A DNA stretch of 64,000 nt from Chitinibacter tainanensis DSM 15459 (GCF_000429785.1 NZ_KE386951.1:271619-335618), one strand, 5' to 3'; counted from the first letter of the stretch, positions 8,997 to 17,433 are shown. The notes: a model not told the origin generated them from the sequence alone. Numbers and translations: made by a program.

Positions 8997-9614
8997 ATGA
9001 GCCAGAATCGCCACATTGCCATTGTTGATGACGACGACGCGATCCGCGACGCCCTCTCCTGGCTGTTTTCCACCCGCAATCACTCGGTGCAACTGTTTGC
9101 CAGCGCCGAAGAATTACTCACCAGCTACAACCCGGATTTATTCGGCTGTCTGATTCTGGATGTACGGATGCCCGGCATGGGCGGCATGGAGCTATTTGGC
9201 AAGCTACAAGAATTTGCCTACTGCCCGCCGGTGGTGTTTCTGACGGGCCATGGCGATGTGCCAATGGCAGTGGCGGCGCTGAAACAGGGCGCGGCCGATT
9301 TCATCGAAAAGCCGTTCTCGGATAATGATATTGTCGATCTGGTGGAAGGCTGCCTGTCGATGGATCAGCTGCATCGCAGCGAATGGGAAAACCGCACTGC
9401 GGTGGGCGAGCGTCTGGCTTGCCTCACCCCACGCGAAAACGAAGTGATGAAGCTCATCCTCACCGGCCGCCTGAACAAACAAATCGCCGATGATTTGTCG
9501 ATCTCGATGAAAACCGTTGAGGTACATCGCGCGCGCATTTTGGAAAAAATGCAGGTTAAAACTGCGATGGAGCTGGCCGCCAAACTGCGCGATGCCGGGG
9601 TGGATGTCAATTAA
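8997..9614 (+). CDS. FixJ/NarL-type response regulator (receiver plus LuxR helix-turn-helix)
   Basis: A 205-residue two-domain transcription factor. The receiver has the acidic pocket DDDD (residues 11-14), the phospho-accepting Asp55 (LILDVRMPG), and the conserved Lys105 (IEKPF). The C-terminal LuxR-type domain shows LTPRENEVMKLILTGRLNKQIADDLSISMKTVEVHRA split over two helices. It should bind DNA after phosphorylation. No kinase gene is adjacent; the nearest suitable partner is the PAS kinase at 1-1680, on the same strand beyond the arn operon. A GGAG lies about 10 bases before the ATG. It is divergent from arnT, so control of the arn genes is plausible but not shown. Confidence 0.92.
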   Translation: MSQNRHIAIVDDDDAIRDALSWLFSTRNHSVQLFASAEELLTSYNPDLFGCLILDVRMPGMGGMELFGKLQEFAYCPPVVFLTGHGDVPMAVAALKQGAADFIEKPFSDNDIVDLVEGCLSMDQLHRSEWENRTAVGERLACLTPRENEVMKLILTGRLNKQIADDLSISMKTVEVHRARILEKMQVKTAMELAAKLRDAGVDVN

Positions 9615-9646
9615 GCTCGCACATACCTAGCCCATGTATCAACCTC

Positions 9647-9672
9647 AAGGCCAGCCTAAATCTGGCCTTTAT
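9647..9672 (+). terminator. intrinsic terminator after the response regulator
   Basis: Arms AAGGCCAG and CTGGCCTT flank a 7-base loop, with TTATT after the stem. It ends the response-regulator transcript before yaaA. Confidence 0.7.
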
Positions 9673-9692
9673 TCATATACCCATCAAACCCC

Positions 9693-10457
9693 ATGCTGAT
9701 GTTGATTTCGCCAGCCAAAACGCTGGATTACACCACCCCGCCGCAGATCAGCGATTACACGCAGCCTGCCTATCTGGCGCAAGCGGCGCGGCTGATTGCC
9801 GTACTGCGCGACTATAGCCCGGCGCAAATCGCCGAGCTGATGCATTTATCCGATGAGCTGGCCCAGCTCAATTTCACCCGCTATCAAAGCTGGCAGCCCG
9901 ACTTCACCCCCGCCAATGCCAAACAGGCCGTGCTGGCTTTTCTGGGCGACGTGTACGAAGGCCTGAATGCCCAAGCCATGTCGGCGGCGCAGCTCGGCTA
10001 TCTCAGCCAGCACCTGCGGATTTTATCGGGCCTGTATGGCCTGTTGCGCCCGCTGGATTTAATGCAGCCCTATCGCCTTGAGATGGGCACGCGCCTTGCC
10101 AACCCCGGCGGCAAAAATCTGTATGAATTCTGGGGCCTGCAGCTCACCGAAGCGGTCAATGCGCTGGAGCAAGACACCGTGGTGAATCTAGCCAGCGATG
10201 AATATTTCAAGGCGATCAAGCCCAAGCAGCTGCAAGCGCAGCTGATTACACCGGTGTTTGAAGACTTTAAAGGCGGGCAATACAAAATCATCAGCTTTTA
10301 CGCCAAACGCGCGCGCGGGCTGATGGTGCGCTACGCAGCCGACCGCGGGATTACCGAGGCAAGCGCCCTGCGTCAGTTTGATCTGGAAGGCTATGCACTG
10401 GCGCCCGAGGCCAGCACGGCCGAACGCTGGGTGTTCCGCCGGCAGCTGGCAGGCTAA
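9693..10457 (+). CDS. yaaA: YaaA family peroxide stress protein
   Basis: This 254-residue cytoplasmic protein matches YaaA (formerly DUF328/UPF0246). It opens with the family hallmark [11 protein letters not shown], continues with the [24 protein letters not shown] block, and ends with [18 protein letters not shown]. In E. coli, YaaA limits iron-driven hydroxyl radical damage during peroxide stress and binds DNA; the same role is inferred here. It is a single-gene unit placed after the regulator terminator. Its TAA stop is 41 bases before the broken binding-protein gene. Confidence 0.93.
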   Translation: MLMLISPAKTLDYTTPPQISDYTQPAYLAQAARLIAVLRDYSPAQIAELMHLSDELAQLNFTRYQSWQPDFTPANAKQAVLAFLGDVYEGLNAQAMSAAQLGYLSQHLRILSGLYGLLRPLDLMQPYRLEMGTRLANPGGKNLYEFWGLQLTEAVNALEQDTVVNLASDEYFKAIKPKQLQAQLITPVFEDFKGGQYKIISFYAKRARGLMVRYAADRGITEASALRQFDLEGYALAPEASTAERWVFRRQLAG

Positions 10458-10500
10458 GCAGATGCATGGAACCGCGCACTTTCACCGCCTATACTGGGGC

Positions 10501-11160
10501 ATGCGCGTGTTCCTTAGCTTAGTCCTTGGTTTGTTCACCACACTGGCGGCGGCCGAACCGCTGCCGCTGGTCAGCAGCATTGAGCCGGGCAGCCCCTCCG
10601 AGCAGATCTTACGCCAGCGGCTGGATTTACTCTTTGGCAAAGCGGGCCTGAGCTAGACGCTGACTTACCGCCCCACCCAGCGCGCCGAGCTAGAATTACA
10701 AAACGGCCAGTTTGCCGGCGACCCGGCCCGCACGCTAGCGTTTGGCCTGCGCCACCCTCAGCTGCTGCGCCTCCAAGCCCCGCTGGCTATCAGCCATTAT
10801 TACGCTTTCAGCCAACAACAGCGCATCAACAGCTGGCAGGATTTACATGGCCTGAGCGTGAGCTACCCGCGTGGCTCACGCGAGCTGGAGCAAATCTTAC
10901 GCGGCCAGGCTACGCTGTGGCCGGTGGATTGCCTGCAATCTTGTCTGGCGATGGTGCGTGCGGCGCGCAGCCAGATCTGTGTCACCAGCTCCGCCGTACC
11001 GCTGCAGCGCGAGCTCTCTAGCCTGCAGCGCAGCTGGAAAATCAGCCAATTTGCCCCGCTGGCTGTGTATTTGTACTTGCAGCCGGAGCATGCCGCAGCA
11101 GCCCAGCGGCTCGACCCCATCCTCAGCAATTTGCAGCCGCAATTCAAACCCGTGCAGTAA
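10501..11160 (+). pseudogene. periplasmic solute-binding protein (family 3-like) with one in-frame amber stop
   Basis: An ATG at 10501 opens a signal peptide (MRVFLSLVLGLFTTLAAAEP) and about 50 codons, then a TAG at 10654-10656. The same frame continues without a break from 10657 to a TAA at 11160, and encodes a plausible amino-acid-type binding-protein domain of about 219 residues in total: LTYRPTQRAEL, a GDPARTLAFG segment, SWQDLHGLSVSYPRGS and a final LYLQPEHAAA segment. No frameshift or other stop is present. The simplest reading is a recent nonsense mutation, for example from CAG or GAG. A sequencing error or suppression at TAG cannot be excluded. The ligand is unknown, and no transporter gene is next to it. 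Confidence 0.7.
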
Positions 11161-11260
11161 GGCAGGGATTTTTGTCACCAATTTTTCATCTGTGTGCGGC
11201 ATACTCCCCACTCAGATGCAACTCAGTTACAATAAGTCATCCTTTTTGCGGTAATTCATC

Positions 11261-11929
11261 ATGCCTTCCCTGTTCCGTTTGGCCTGCGGCCTTGTGTTTG
11301 CGCTGTGCTGCCAACTCTCCCTCGCCGACAGCAAGCCCGTGAAATGGGCTGACCTCCAACCCGATGCGCCGGCGTTGCGCGCCAGCATTGCCAAGATGGA
11401 TCAAGCGCAAAAAATGCGCCTGATGCGCGCCGTGCAGCAGCGCGAAGTAAAAAGCATGCTCGACAAAGGCAAGCTCAAAGCCGCCGACCTCACCGCCAAC
11501 GACATCAAATTACTCAAAGAAGACTTCGCCGATCTGAACAAACTGATCGCCGAGATCGAGCAATTCGAGAAAAAACGCACCGGCGAAATGATCACCACCC
11601 TGAATAATCAGGACATCCAGATCGATGGCTATCTGCTGCCCCTGAAACTCAGCGGCAAAAAAATCACCGAATTTTTGCTGGTGCCGGTGATTGGCGCCTG
11701 CATTCACGTACCCGCGCCACCGCCCAATCAGATGATCGTGGTGCAATACCCGAAAGGCTTTGAGCAGACCGAGCTGTATGCGCCAGTGACGGTGGCGGGC
11801 AAGCTGCAAATCAAAGCGGCCAAAGCCAATCTGGCGCTGGCCGATGGCGCAGCCGATGTACCGGTGGGCTACCAGCTGGCGGCCGCTGAAGTGCGCCCCT
11901 ATGTCAAACCCGCCGCGGCCAGCAAATAA
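11261..11929 (+). CDS. exported DUF3299 protein of a Zrg-like metal transport cluster
   Basis: A 222-residue protein with a signal peptide (cleavage likely after LSLA, about residue 22), a charged helical stretch (about residues 35-110, rich in Lys/Glu), and a C-terminal DUF3299 domain marked by QIDGYLLPL and GACIHVPAPPPNQMIVV. DUF3299 proteins are periplasmic and of unknown biochemistry, but they recur beside DUF2796/ZrgA genes and MacB-like ABC transporters. Here it starts such a block. A TACAAT-like -10 lies about 35 bases upstream, without a good -35. A role in metal handling is inferred from the neighbours only. Confidence 0.8.
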   Translation: MPSLFRLACGLVFALCCQLSLADSKPVKWADLQPDAPALRASIAKMDQAQKMRLMRAVQQREVKSMLDKGKLKAADLTANDIKLLKEDFADLNKLIAEIEQFEKKRTGEMITTLNNQDIQIDGYLLPLKLSGKKITEFLLVPVIGACIHVPAPPPNQMIVVQYPKGFEQTELYAPVTVAGKLQIKAAKANLALADGAADVPVGYQLAAAEVRPYVKPAAASK

Positions 11930-11977
11930 GCAGCGCATGAGTCGCCATCCGCTTTAACACCCCACTGAGGTATACCC

Positions 11978-12466
11978 ATGAAATCAAGTATTGCTATTGC
12001 TCTGCTGACCATACCCCTCTTCGCCTCGGCGCATGAGCATGCCGCACATGTGCACGGTGTAGCCGAGCTGGATGTCGCGATTGACGGGCGTCAAGTGCTA
12101 ATCACGCTGGAAAGCCCGGCCGATAATTTGCTGGGTTTTGAACACGCCCCGAAAAGCGAGGCCGAAAAAGCCAAATTCGCCGCGGTAAAAACCCTCCTAA
12201 ATAGCCCCGCCGAGTTGTTTGTGCCGGATGCCGCCGCGCAATGTAAAGCCGCGCCGGCCCAAGTGACTCTACCCACTTTTAACAAAGGCGCGCACAGCGA
12301 TATCGAGGCCGAATACCGCTTTGATTGCGCCAGCGCCCCGGCCAACATCGCCCTGCCACTGTGGAAAAACGCCGCCGGCCTGAAAAAGCTGACCGTGAAT
12401 CTGGCCACCGCGCAGGGACAAAAACAGCTGTCACTGAAAAAAGGCGACAGTATCAAATTGAAATAA
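11978..12466 (+). CDS. ZrgA-like (DUF2796) periplasmic zinc-uptake protein
   Basis: A 162-residue exported protein. The signal peptide ends at about residue 18 (FASA) and the mature N terminus is His-rich (HEHAAHVHG), followed by the DUF2796 core (AELDVAIDGRQVLITLESPADNLLGFEHAPKSEAEKAK). DUF2796 includes ZrgA of Vibrio cholerae, a periplasmic component of the zinc-regulated Zrg uptake system. The His cluster fits zinc binding. The ABC ATPase and permease genes follow directly, so it probably delivers or senses metal for that transporter. The function is inferred from family and context. Confidence 0.82.
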   Translation: MKSSIAIALLTIPLFASAHEHAAHVHGVAELDVAIDGRQVLITLESPADNLLGFEHAPKSEAEKAKFAAVKTLLNSPAELFVPDAAAQCKAAPAQVTLPTFNKGAHSDIEAEYRFDCASAPANIALPLWKNAAGLKKLTVNLATAQGQKQLSLKKGDSIKLK

Positions 12467-12487
12467 GCGGCGCCCTCCGCCGCTGCT

Positions 12488-13204
12488 GTGAACAAGGAAA
12501 GGGTCGTGCTGCTTGAACTGGCCGATGTCACCTTCAGCTGGCCGGGCGCTGCCCGACCCACGCTGCAGCTTGCGCAATTTAATCTGGCCGCCGGCGAGCG
12601 GCTCTTTCTGCATGGCCCCAGCGGCAGCGGCAAAAGCACGCTGCTGGCCTTGCTCACCGGCATTCAGCGCCCGCAAAGCGGGCAGATTCGCCTACTTGGG
12701 CACGACCTCACCGCGCTAAGCGGCCCCCAGCGCGATCATCTGCGCGCGGATCATCTGGGCTATGTGTTTCAGCAATTTAATCTGCTGCCGTATTTGTCGG
12801 TGCTAGATAACGTGCTGCTGAGTTGCCAGTTTTCCCGCCTACGGCGGCAGCGCGCCACGACGCTGGCGGGTAGCCCCGAGGCGCAAGCACGCGAGCTGCT
12901 GGCGAGGCTGGATTTAGCCGCTTACCTCACCCGCCCGGTGGCGGCACTCTCGGTAGGCCAGCAACAGCGCGTGGCCTTGGCTCGTGCCCTGATCGGCGCG
13001 CCTGAGCTGTTGATTGCCGACGAACCCACTTCGGCGCTGGATGCCGAGCGGCGCGATGCCTTTATCGAGCTGCTGTTCGATTGCGCCAATGCCCAACAGA
13101 CCGCGATTTTGCTGGTCAGCCATGATCCGCAGCTGGCGCATCATTTTGATCGTCAGCTCAGTCTACCCGCCATCAACCAAGCCGCAGCGGAGGCCGTATG
13201 CTGA
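12488..13204 (+). CDS. ABC transporter ATP-binding protein (LolD/MacB type) of the Zrg-like cluster
   Basis: A 238-residue nucleotide-binding subunit that starts at GTG 12488. It shows Walker A GPSGSGKST (residues 43-51), a Q-loop in VFQQFNLLPYLSVLDNV, signature LSVGQQQR, Walker B LLIADEPTSALDA and the H-loop LLVSHD. The sequence type is that of LolD/MacB/FtsE ATPases, which pair with FtsX-like permeases rather than classic importers. Its stop overlaps the start of the permease gene by 7 bases, so the two are translationally coupled. Confidence 0.9.
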   Translation: MNKERVVLLELADVTFSWPGAARPTLQLAQFNLAAGERLFLHGPSGSGKSTLLALLTGIQRPQSGQIRLLGHDLTALSGPQRDHLRADHLGYVFQQFNLLPYLSVLDNVLLSCQFSRLRRQRATTLAGSPEAQARELLARLDLAAYLTRPVAALSVGQQQRVALARALIGAPELLIADEPTSALDAERRDAFIELLFDCANAQQTAILLVSHDPQLAHHFDRQLSLPAINQAAAEAVC

Positions 13205-14454
13205 AAATCGCTCTGCGCTCGCTGCTGCACCGCCGGCTCACCGTGTGCCTCACCCTGCTGACCATTGCCCTTTCGGTGCTATTGCTGGTGGGGGTGGAGC
13301 GGCTGCGCACCGAAGCGCGGCAAAGCTTTGCCAACACCGTGAGCGGCACCGATCTGATCGTCGGCGCCCGCACCGGCTCGGTGCAATTGCTGCTGTACAG
13401 CGTGTTTCGCGTGGGCAGCGCCACCAATAATATCGGCTGGGATAGCTATCAGGCGCTGGCCAAAGATCGCCGCGTAGCCTGGACGGTGCCGGTGTCGCTG
13501 GGCGATAGCCACCACGGCTTTGCCGTGCTGGGCACCACACCCGATTATTTCCGCCATCTGCGCTATGCCGACAACCGGCCGCTACAACTGGCCAGTGGCC
13601 AAGTGTTTAGCCGTACGCATGATGCCGTGTTGGGCGCGCAGGTGGCGCGCAAACTGGGTTATCAGCTAGGGCAAAAAATCGTCCTTACCCATGGCAGCGG
13701 CGAAGGCGCGCTGTCCGAGCATAGCGATCAGCCCTTTACCATTGTGGGCATTCTGGCCCCAACTGGCACGCCAGTGGATGACACCGTGCATGTGTCGCTG
13801 GATGGCCTTACCGCCATTCACGAGGGCTGGGAATCGGGCAGCGCCTCACTGCTAGCCAGCTCCGGTGTGCTGGCGGCCGATGAAAGCCGCGCCATCCCGC
13901 CGCCCAGCTCGATTACCGCCTTTTATGTCGGCCTGAAATCACGTACCGGTTTATTTGGCTATCAGCGCAGCGTGAATCAATATCCGGATGAAACACTCAT
14001 GGCCATCCTGCCTGGCGTGGCGCTCTCCGAGCTGTGGCAACTGATGCGCATCGCCGAGCAAGCGCTGCAATTTGTGGCCGCCTTTGTGCTGGTGATTGGC
14101 CTGTTGGGCATGCTCACGGCCTTGCTCACCGGCTTAAATGAGCGGCGGCGCGAAATGGCGATTTTGCGCTCGGTGGGCGCGCGCACCTGGCAGATCTTCG
14201 CACTGGTGATGGGTGAAACCGCCTTGCTGCTAATCAGTGGCATCGCCCTGGGTATGGGCCTGCTCTACGCGCTGTTATTTGCTTGCCGGCCAATACTGCG
14301 GCAGGTATATAGCCTGAACATCGGCATTGCCGCCCCGAGCCTGCTGGAATGGCTGATGCTAGGGCTGACACTGGCGGTGGGGCTGATCATCAGCGCCATT
14401 CCGGCTTGGCGCGCCTATCGGCTCTCGCTGGCGGATGGACTAAGCCCACATTGA
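13198..14454 (+). CDS. FtsX/MacB-like ABC transporter permease of the Zrg-like cluster
   Basis: A 418-residue membrane protein of the MacB-like type: one N-terminal helix (about residues 15-35), a large periplasmic domain (about 40-270, MacB_PCD-like), then three C-terminal helices (about 283-310, 333-362 and 380-402) in the FtsX domain. It pairs with the preceding ATPase. Mechanotransmission or removal of an envelope ligand is the usual role of this class, so how it would take part in zinc uptake is unclear. It is the last gene of the cluster before dsbB. Confidence 0.88.
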   Translation: MLKIALRSLLHRRLTVCLTLLTIALSVLLLVGVERLRTEARQSFANTVSGTDLIVGARTGSVQLLLYSVFRVGSATNNIGWDSYQALAKDRRVAWTVPVSLGDSHHGFAVLGTTPDYFRHLRYADNRPLQLASGQVFSRTHDAVLGAQVARKLGYQLGQKIVLTHGSGEGALSEHSDQPFTIVGILAPTGTPVDDTVHVSLDGLTAIHEGWESGSASLLASSGVLAADESRAIPPPSSITAFYVGLKSRTGLFGYQRSVNQYPDETLMAILPGVALSELWQLMRIAEQALQFVAAFVLVIGLLGMLTALLTGLNERRREMAILRSVGARTWQIFALVMGETALLLISGIALGMGLLYALLFACRPILRQVYSLNIGIAAPSLLEWLMLGLTLAVGLIISAIPAWRAYRLSLADGLSPH

Positions 14455-14535
14455 TCGACGCCCGCGCCGATTTATACCCACCCACAGCGGCTAGCAACGC
14501 CTCTTTCCGAACTTTCCCAGCCACCCGCCCGGCAA

Positions 14536-14575
14536 CCCAGCGCCACTGGCAAGGTAAATCCTGCCAGTGCGCTGG
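14536..14575 (+). terminator. strong hairpin between the permease gene and dsbB
   Basis: The left arm CCCAGCGCCACTGGCA and right arm TGCCAGTGCGCTGGG pair with one bulged base around a 10-base loop. A short ACTTTT tract follows about 5 bases later. It probably ends the Zrg-like transcript, but the weak T-tract leaves a structural role or partial readthrough into dsbB open. Confidence 0.55.
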
Positions 14576-14629
14576 GCGAAACTTTTGCCGGTGGCTCTAG
14601 TCTGCCCTTGTTTAGCTGGCAGATGCTGC

Positions 14630-15067
14630 ATGAACCCTCTTGCCCGTTCCGCCCACACTGATTGGTGGCTGCTCTTTGCCGCTTGGCTGGTGGCCGCAGT
14701 CAGCACCCTGGGGGCGCTGTTTTTTAGCGAAGTATTGGCGGTGCCGCCGTGCACCTTGTGCTGGTATCAGCGCATTGCGATGTTTCCACTGGTGTTGATT
14801 CTGGCGCCGGCGCTGTTTCCGCTGGATCGGGGCGTGGTGCGCTATGCCCTGCCGCTGAGTGTGGTGGGCTTGGGCACGGCGATTTTTCACTGGTTGCTGC
14901 AGCTGGGCCTGATTAGCCCCAGCGCCAGCCCTTGCGCCCAAGGCAGTAGCTGCGCGGAAGTGAGCATCAGCTGGTTTGGCTGGCTGACTATTCCGCTGCT
15001 ATCGGTATTGGGCTTTGCCCTGATCTGCCTGTTGTTAATCGCTGTACGGATCCCTCATCGCTCATGA
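14630..15067 (+). CDS. dsbB: disulfide bond formation protein B-like
   Basis: DsbB reoxidises DsbA in the periplasm and passes electrons to quinones in the inner membrane. The product of about 145 residues has four hydrophobic helices and two periplasmic Cys pairs: Cys41/Cys44 in PPCTLCWYQR, and Cys102/Cys108 in SPCAQGSSC. The frame is open from 14567, but the ATG at 14630 puts the first helix at the normal distance. It overlaps the next gene, a DsbA-like oxidoreductase, as ATGA. The short spacing between the second pair resembles the compact BdbC/DsbB2 type, which often serves a dedicated DsbA-like partner. Confidence 0.88.
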   Translation: MNPLARSAHTDWWLLFAAWLVAAVSTLGALFFSEVLAVPPCTLCWYQRIAMFPLVLILAPALFPLDRGVVRYALPLSVVGLGTAIFHWLLQLGLISPSASPCAQGSSCAEVSISWFGWLTIPLLSVLGFALICLLLIAVRIPHRS

Positions 15068-15726
15068 AACACAAACTGATTTTTCTTAGTGCCGCTCTTG
15101 GCCTGCTGGCTTTATTTATCGTGGCGGCCTTGTACGTGAAACAAAACCGCCAGGCCGAGCAGGTGGCGCAGATCGCCAGCCAGCCCCAGGCGCTGCAACG
15201 CATGCATTCGCCGATTTACGGCGCGCAAAATGCCAAAGTCACGCTTGTTGAGTTTCTCGACCCGGCCTGCGAAGCGTGTGCGGCGTTTTATCCCTTTGTG
15301 AAAGAGATAATGGCCAAACACCCTGAGCAAATTCGCCTTGTGGTGCGTTATGCCCCCCTACACCCAGGCGCCGAGCAAGTCGTTGCGGCATTGGAAGCGG
15401 CGCGCAAGCAGGGCCAATACTGGCCCGCGCTGGAAAAACTGCTGGCCACGCAGGCGCAGTGGGCAATCAATCATCAGGCGGATCTGCAACTGGCCTTGCA
15501 GCAACTGGCCACGCTCAATCTGGATATGGCGCAGCTGCAGCAAGATCTGCAATCGCCAGGCGTGCAGGCCATCGTGGCGCAAGACATTGCCGATGCCCGC
15601 ACGCTGGGCATTAACAAAACCCCGAGCTATTTTGTGAACGGTCAACCGCTGCAGGAATTTGGCTATCAGCAGCTCGCCGACTTGATCCAGCGCGCGCTGC
15701 AGGCCAGCCCGAACTCGGCGCCGTAA
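15064..15726 (+). CDS. DsbA-family thiol:disulfide oxidoreductase, membrane-anchored
   Basis: A 220-residue thioredoxin-fold protein with an N-terminal hydrophobic segment (residues 4-24) that may act as an uncleaved anchor. The active site is Cys69-Glu-Ala-Cys72, and a cis-proline block lies in NKTPSYFVNGQP near the C terminus. The helical insertion between them is typical of the DsbA_4/BdbD class. Translational coupling with dsbB implies the two form one redox pair. Substrates are unknown; envelope proteins such as pilins or the neighbouring metal-binding proteins are possibilities. Confidence 0.87.
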   Translation: MKHKLIFLSAALGLLALFIVAALYVKQNRQAEQVAQIASQPQALQRMHSPIYGAQNAKVTLVEFLDPACEACAAFYPFVKEIMAKHPEQIRLVVRYAPLHPGAEQVVAALEAARKQGQYWPALEKLLATQAQWAINHQADLQLALQQLATLNLDMAQLQQDLQSPGVQAIVAQDIADARTLGINKTPSYFVNGQPLQEFGYQQLADLIQRALQASPNSAP

Positions 15727-15741
15727 AGCCCCCGAGCCGGT

Positions 15742-17433
15742 TTAGCCTTTGATGCCAAAACGGCGCTGGGTTTTGCGGAAAATCTCGGCCATCTGCAGGC
15801 CTTTGCCATTGGCCGGATCGAGCGTGCTAACGCGGGTGAGCAGCTCTTTCGCCCGCTGCATATAGCTATCGTGCCAGCCATGCTGGTTTACATAAGCGAG
15901 CAGCGCATTGATGGTGTTGAGCAAGACCTGCAGATTGGCCGGCATGTCTTTAACGGCCGCCAAAAAGCGCTCGGCGGCCGCTTGCAGATTGCCCTGTTTG
16001 GCCAGCAAGACCGCCTCATTATTGATTTCGACAATATTGGCGGCGGTTTCTTCGATCATTTGCAGCGCTTCTTCTTCTCGCCCCTGCTGCTGATACATAC
16101 GCGTCACTTTGGCGGCCAGCTGCGGATCATCATGGCGGTTTTTCAGCACTGACAGCGTGAGCTGGCGGGCTTGTTCATGCCGGTTTTGCGCCAAACAGCT
16201 TTTCGCCAGGCCCAAGGCCACCGCGGCGCTGGGCGGCTCGATCAGCAGGCTGGCGGTGTGCAAGGCCTGATCAAGCTGCACCGCAGCCTTGCTGCGATCC
16301 CCAAGCTTTAACAGCACATCGGCTTCCAGCACTTCGGCCAGCACTGCCTCGGGGCCTTGCCGGAAATCGCGCTTGATGGTGGCAGCGGTTTTACGCGCAG
16401 CGCCCACATCGCCGCGGGCGATTTGCAATTCGGCCAGCTGACTGTAATCACTGACCTGCGGCCAGAAAGAAAACCGCGCCAGCCGCACCGTTTCGGTCAG
16501 CGATTGCTCCGCAAGGGCCACATCCCCAGCGGCCAGCGCCACCTCGCCCAATTCGCGCATGCGGTTCACCACATACGGTGATTTATGCACCGCCTGCGAG
16601 AGGGTGAGCTTGGCCGCGGCCACCTGATGCTGGGCCTGCTGCACGCGCGCGAGCCAGTCGTAGGCTTCGAGCACTAGCTCGTGCTCGGTCATCACCTGAC
16701 GGAAAATCTGCTGCGCCTCATCGTATTCGCGCAGCTGAAACAGCGCCTTACCCAGCGCCATTTTGGCCCAGGCCAGATCGCTACGCGCCAGCAGGCTGCG
16801 GCACAAATCGCGAGTGGCGTGCCAATCGGCAATGCGCAGCAGCAAATGCACCTTCATGCGCACGAAATCCAGCGTGTCATCGCCACCTTCACTGATCTCG
16901 CGCTCGCATAAGCTGATGGCCCGCAGAAAATCATGCGCAATGATCGCGGCGTCAATTGGCTTGAAACGCTGTTTTTTGCGTAAGGCCCGTTGCACGCGAG
17001 CAAAGAGGGTGTCGCCCGTAAAAGGCTTGAGCACAATCGCATCGGGCGCCAGCTCAGCCGCGCCGATCACCTTGCTGCTTTGCCGCTCGCCAGTGAGCAT
17101 CACAAACACGCAGCTGGCTTTGAGCAGCCCATGCCGGCGCGCTTCTTCAAACAGGTACAAGCCATCAAAACCCGTGCCCAGATCATAAGCACAGAGAATG
17201 ATGTCATACGGCGTGCGCCGTAGCATACCCAGCGCCTCGCCACTGCGGCTGGCGTATTCCAGCGCTTGCGCGCCAAACTGATTCAGCGTCATGCTCAGCG
17301 TGGCACGCATTTCCGGGATGTGGTCGATGACTAGAATCCGGAAGGCCGACAGATCATCCAGGCTCACCGGCTCATCGGCCGCGGCAATCGGCGCCCGATC
17401 GACAAAGGAATAAGCCCTTACCTTGGCTGGCAT
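15742..17433 (-). CDS. degenerate receiver domain fused to tetratricopeptide repeats
   Basis: A 563-residue cytoplasmic protein. Residues 31-145 form a CheY-like receiver (FRILVIDHIPEMRATL to VLKPFTGD). TPR-like helical repeats fill the rest (about 190-540), with MTEHELVLEAYDWLARVQQAQHQ and repeated LAxxGDxxxA units. The usual phospho-accepting Asp of the family motif LCDYNLG is Ala82 here (IILCAYDLGTGFDG), and the acidic pair after beta-1 is Asp37-His38. The Thr and Lys positions (MLTGE, VLKPF) are kept. Phosphorylation in the normal way is therefore doubtful. Its partners are unknown. It converges with the dsbA-like gene. Confidence 0.82.
   Translation of the reverse strand: MPAKVRAYSFVDRAPIAAADEPVSLDDLSAFRILVIDHIPEMRATLSMTLNQFGAQALEYASRSGEALGMLRRTPYDIILCAYDLGTGFDGLYLFEEARRHGLLKASCVFVMLTGERQSSKVIGAAELAPDAIVLKPFTGDTLFARVQRALRKKQRFKPIDAAIIAHDFLRAISLCEREISEGGDDTLDFVRMKVHLLLRIADWHATRDLCRSLLARSDLAWAKMALGKALFQLREYDEAQQIFRQVMTEHELVLEAYDWLARVQQAQHQVAAAKLTLSQAVHKSPYVVNRMRELGEVALAAGDVALAEQSLTETVRLARFSFWPQVSDYSQLAELQIARGDVGAARKTAATIKRDFRQGPEAVLAEVLEADVLLKLGDRSKAAVQLDQALHTASLLIEPPSAAVALGLAKSCLAQNRHEQARQLTLSVLKNRHDDPQLAAKVTRMYQQQGREEEALQMIEETAANIVEINNEAVLLAKQGNLQAAAERFLAAVKDMPANLQVLLNTINALLAYVNQHGWHDSYMQRAKELLTRVSTLDPANGKGLQMAEIFRKTQRRFGIKG

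Noticed and set aside
10654..10656. Programmed amber recoding (for example pyrrolysine)
   Set aside because: TAG ends at least five intact genes in the window, no pyl genes or special hairpin are visible, and the organism type does not use pyrrolysine; nonsense mutation is simpler.
11161..11260. Zur operator in front of the Zrg-like cluster
   Set aside because: Around GTTACAATAAG there is partial symmetry only; it falls short of a recognisable Zur palindrome, so it is not listed as a site.
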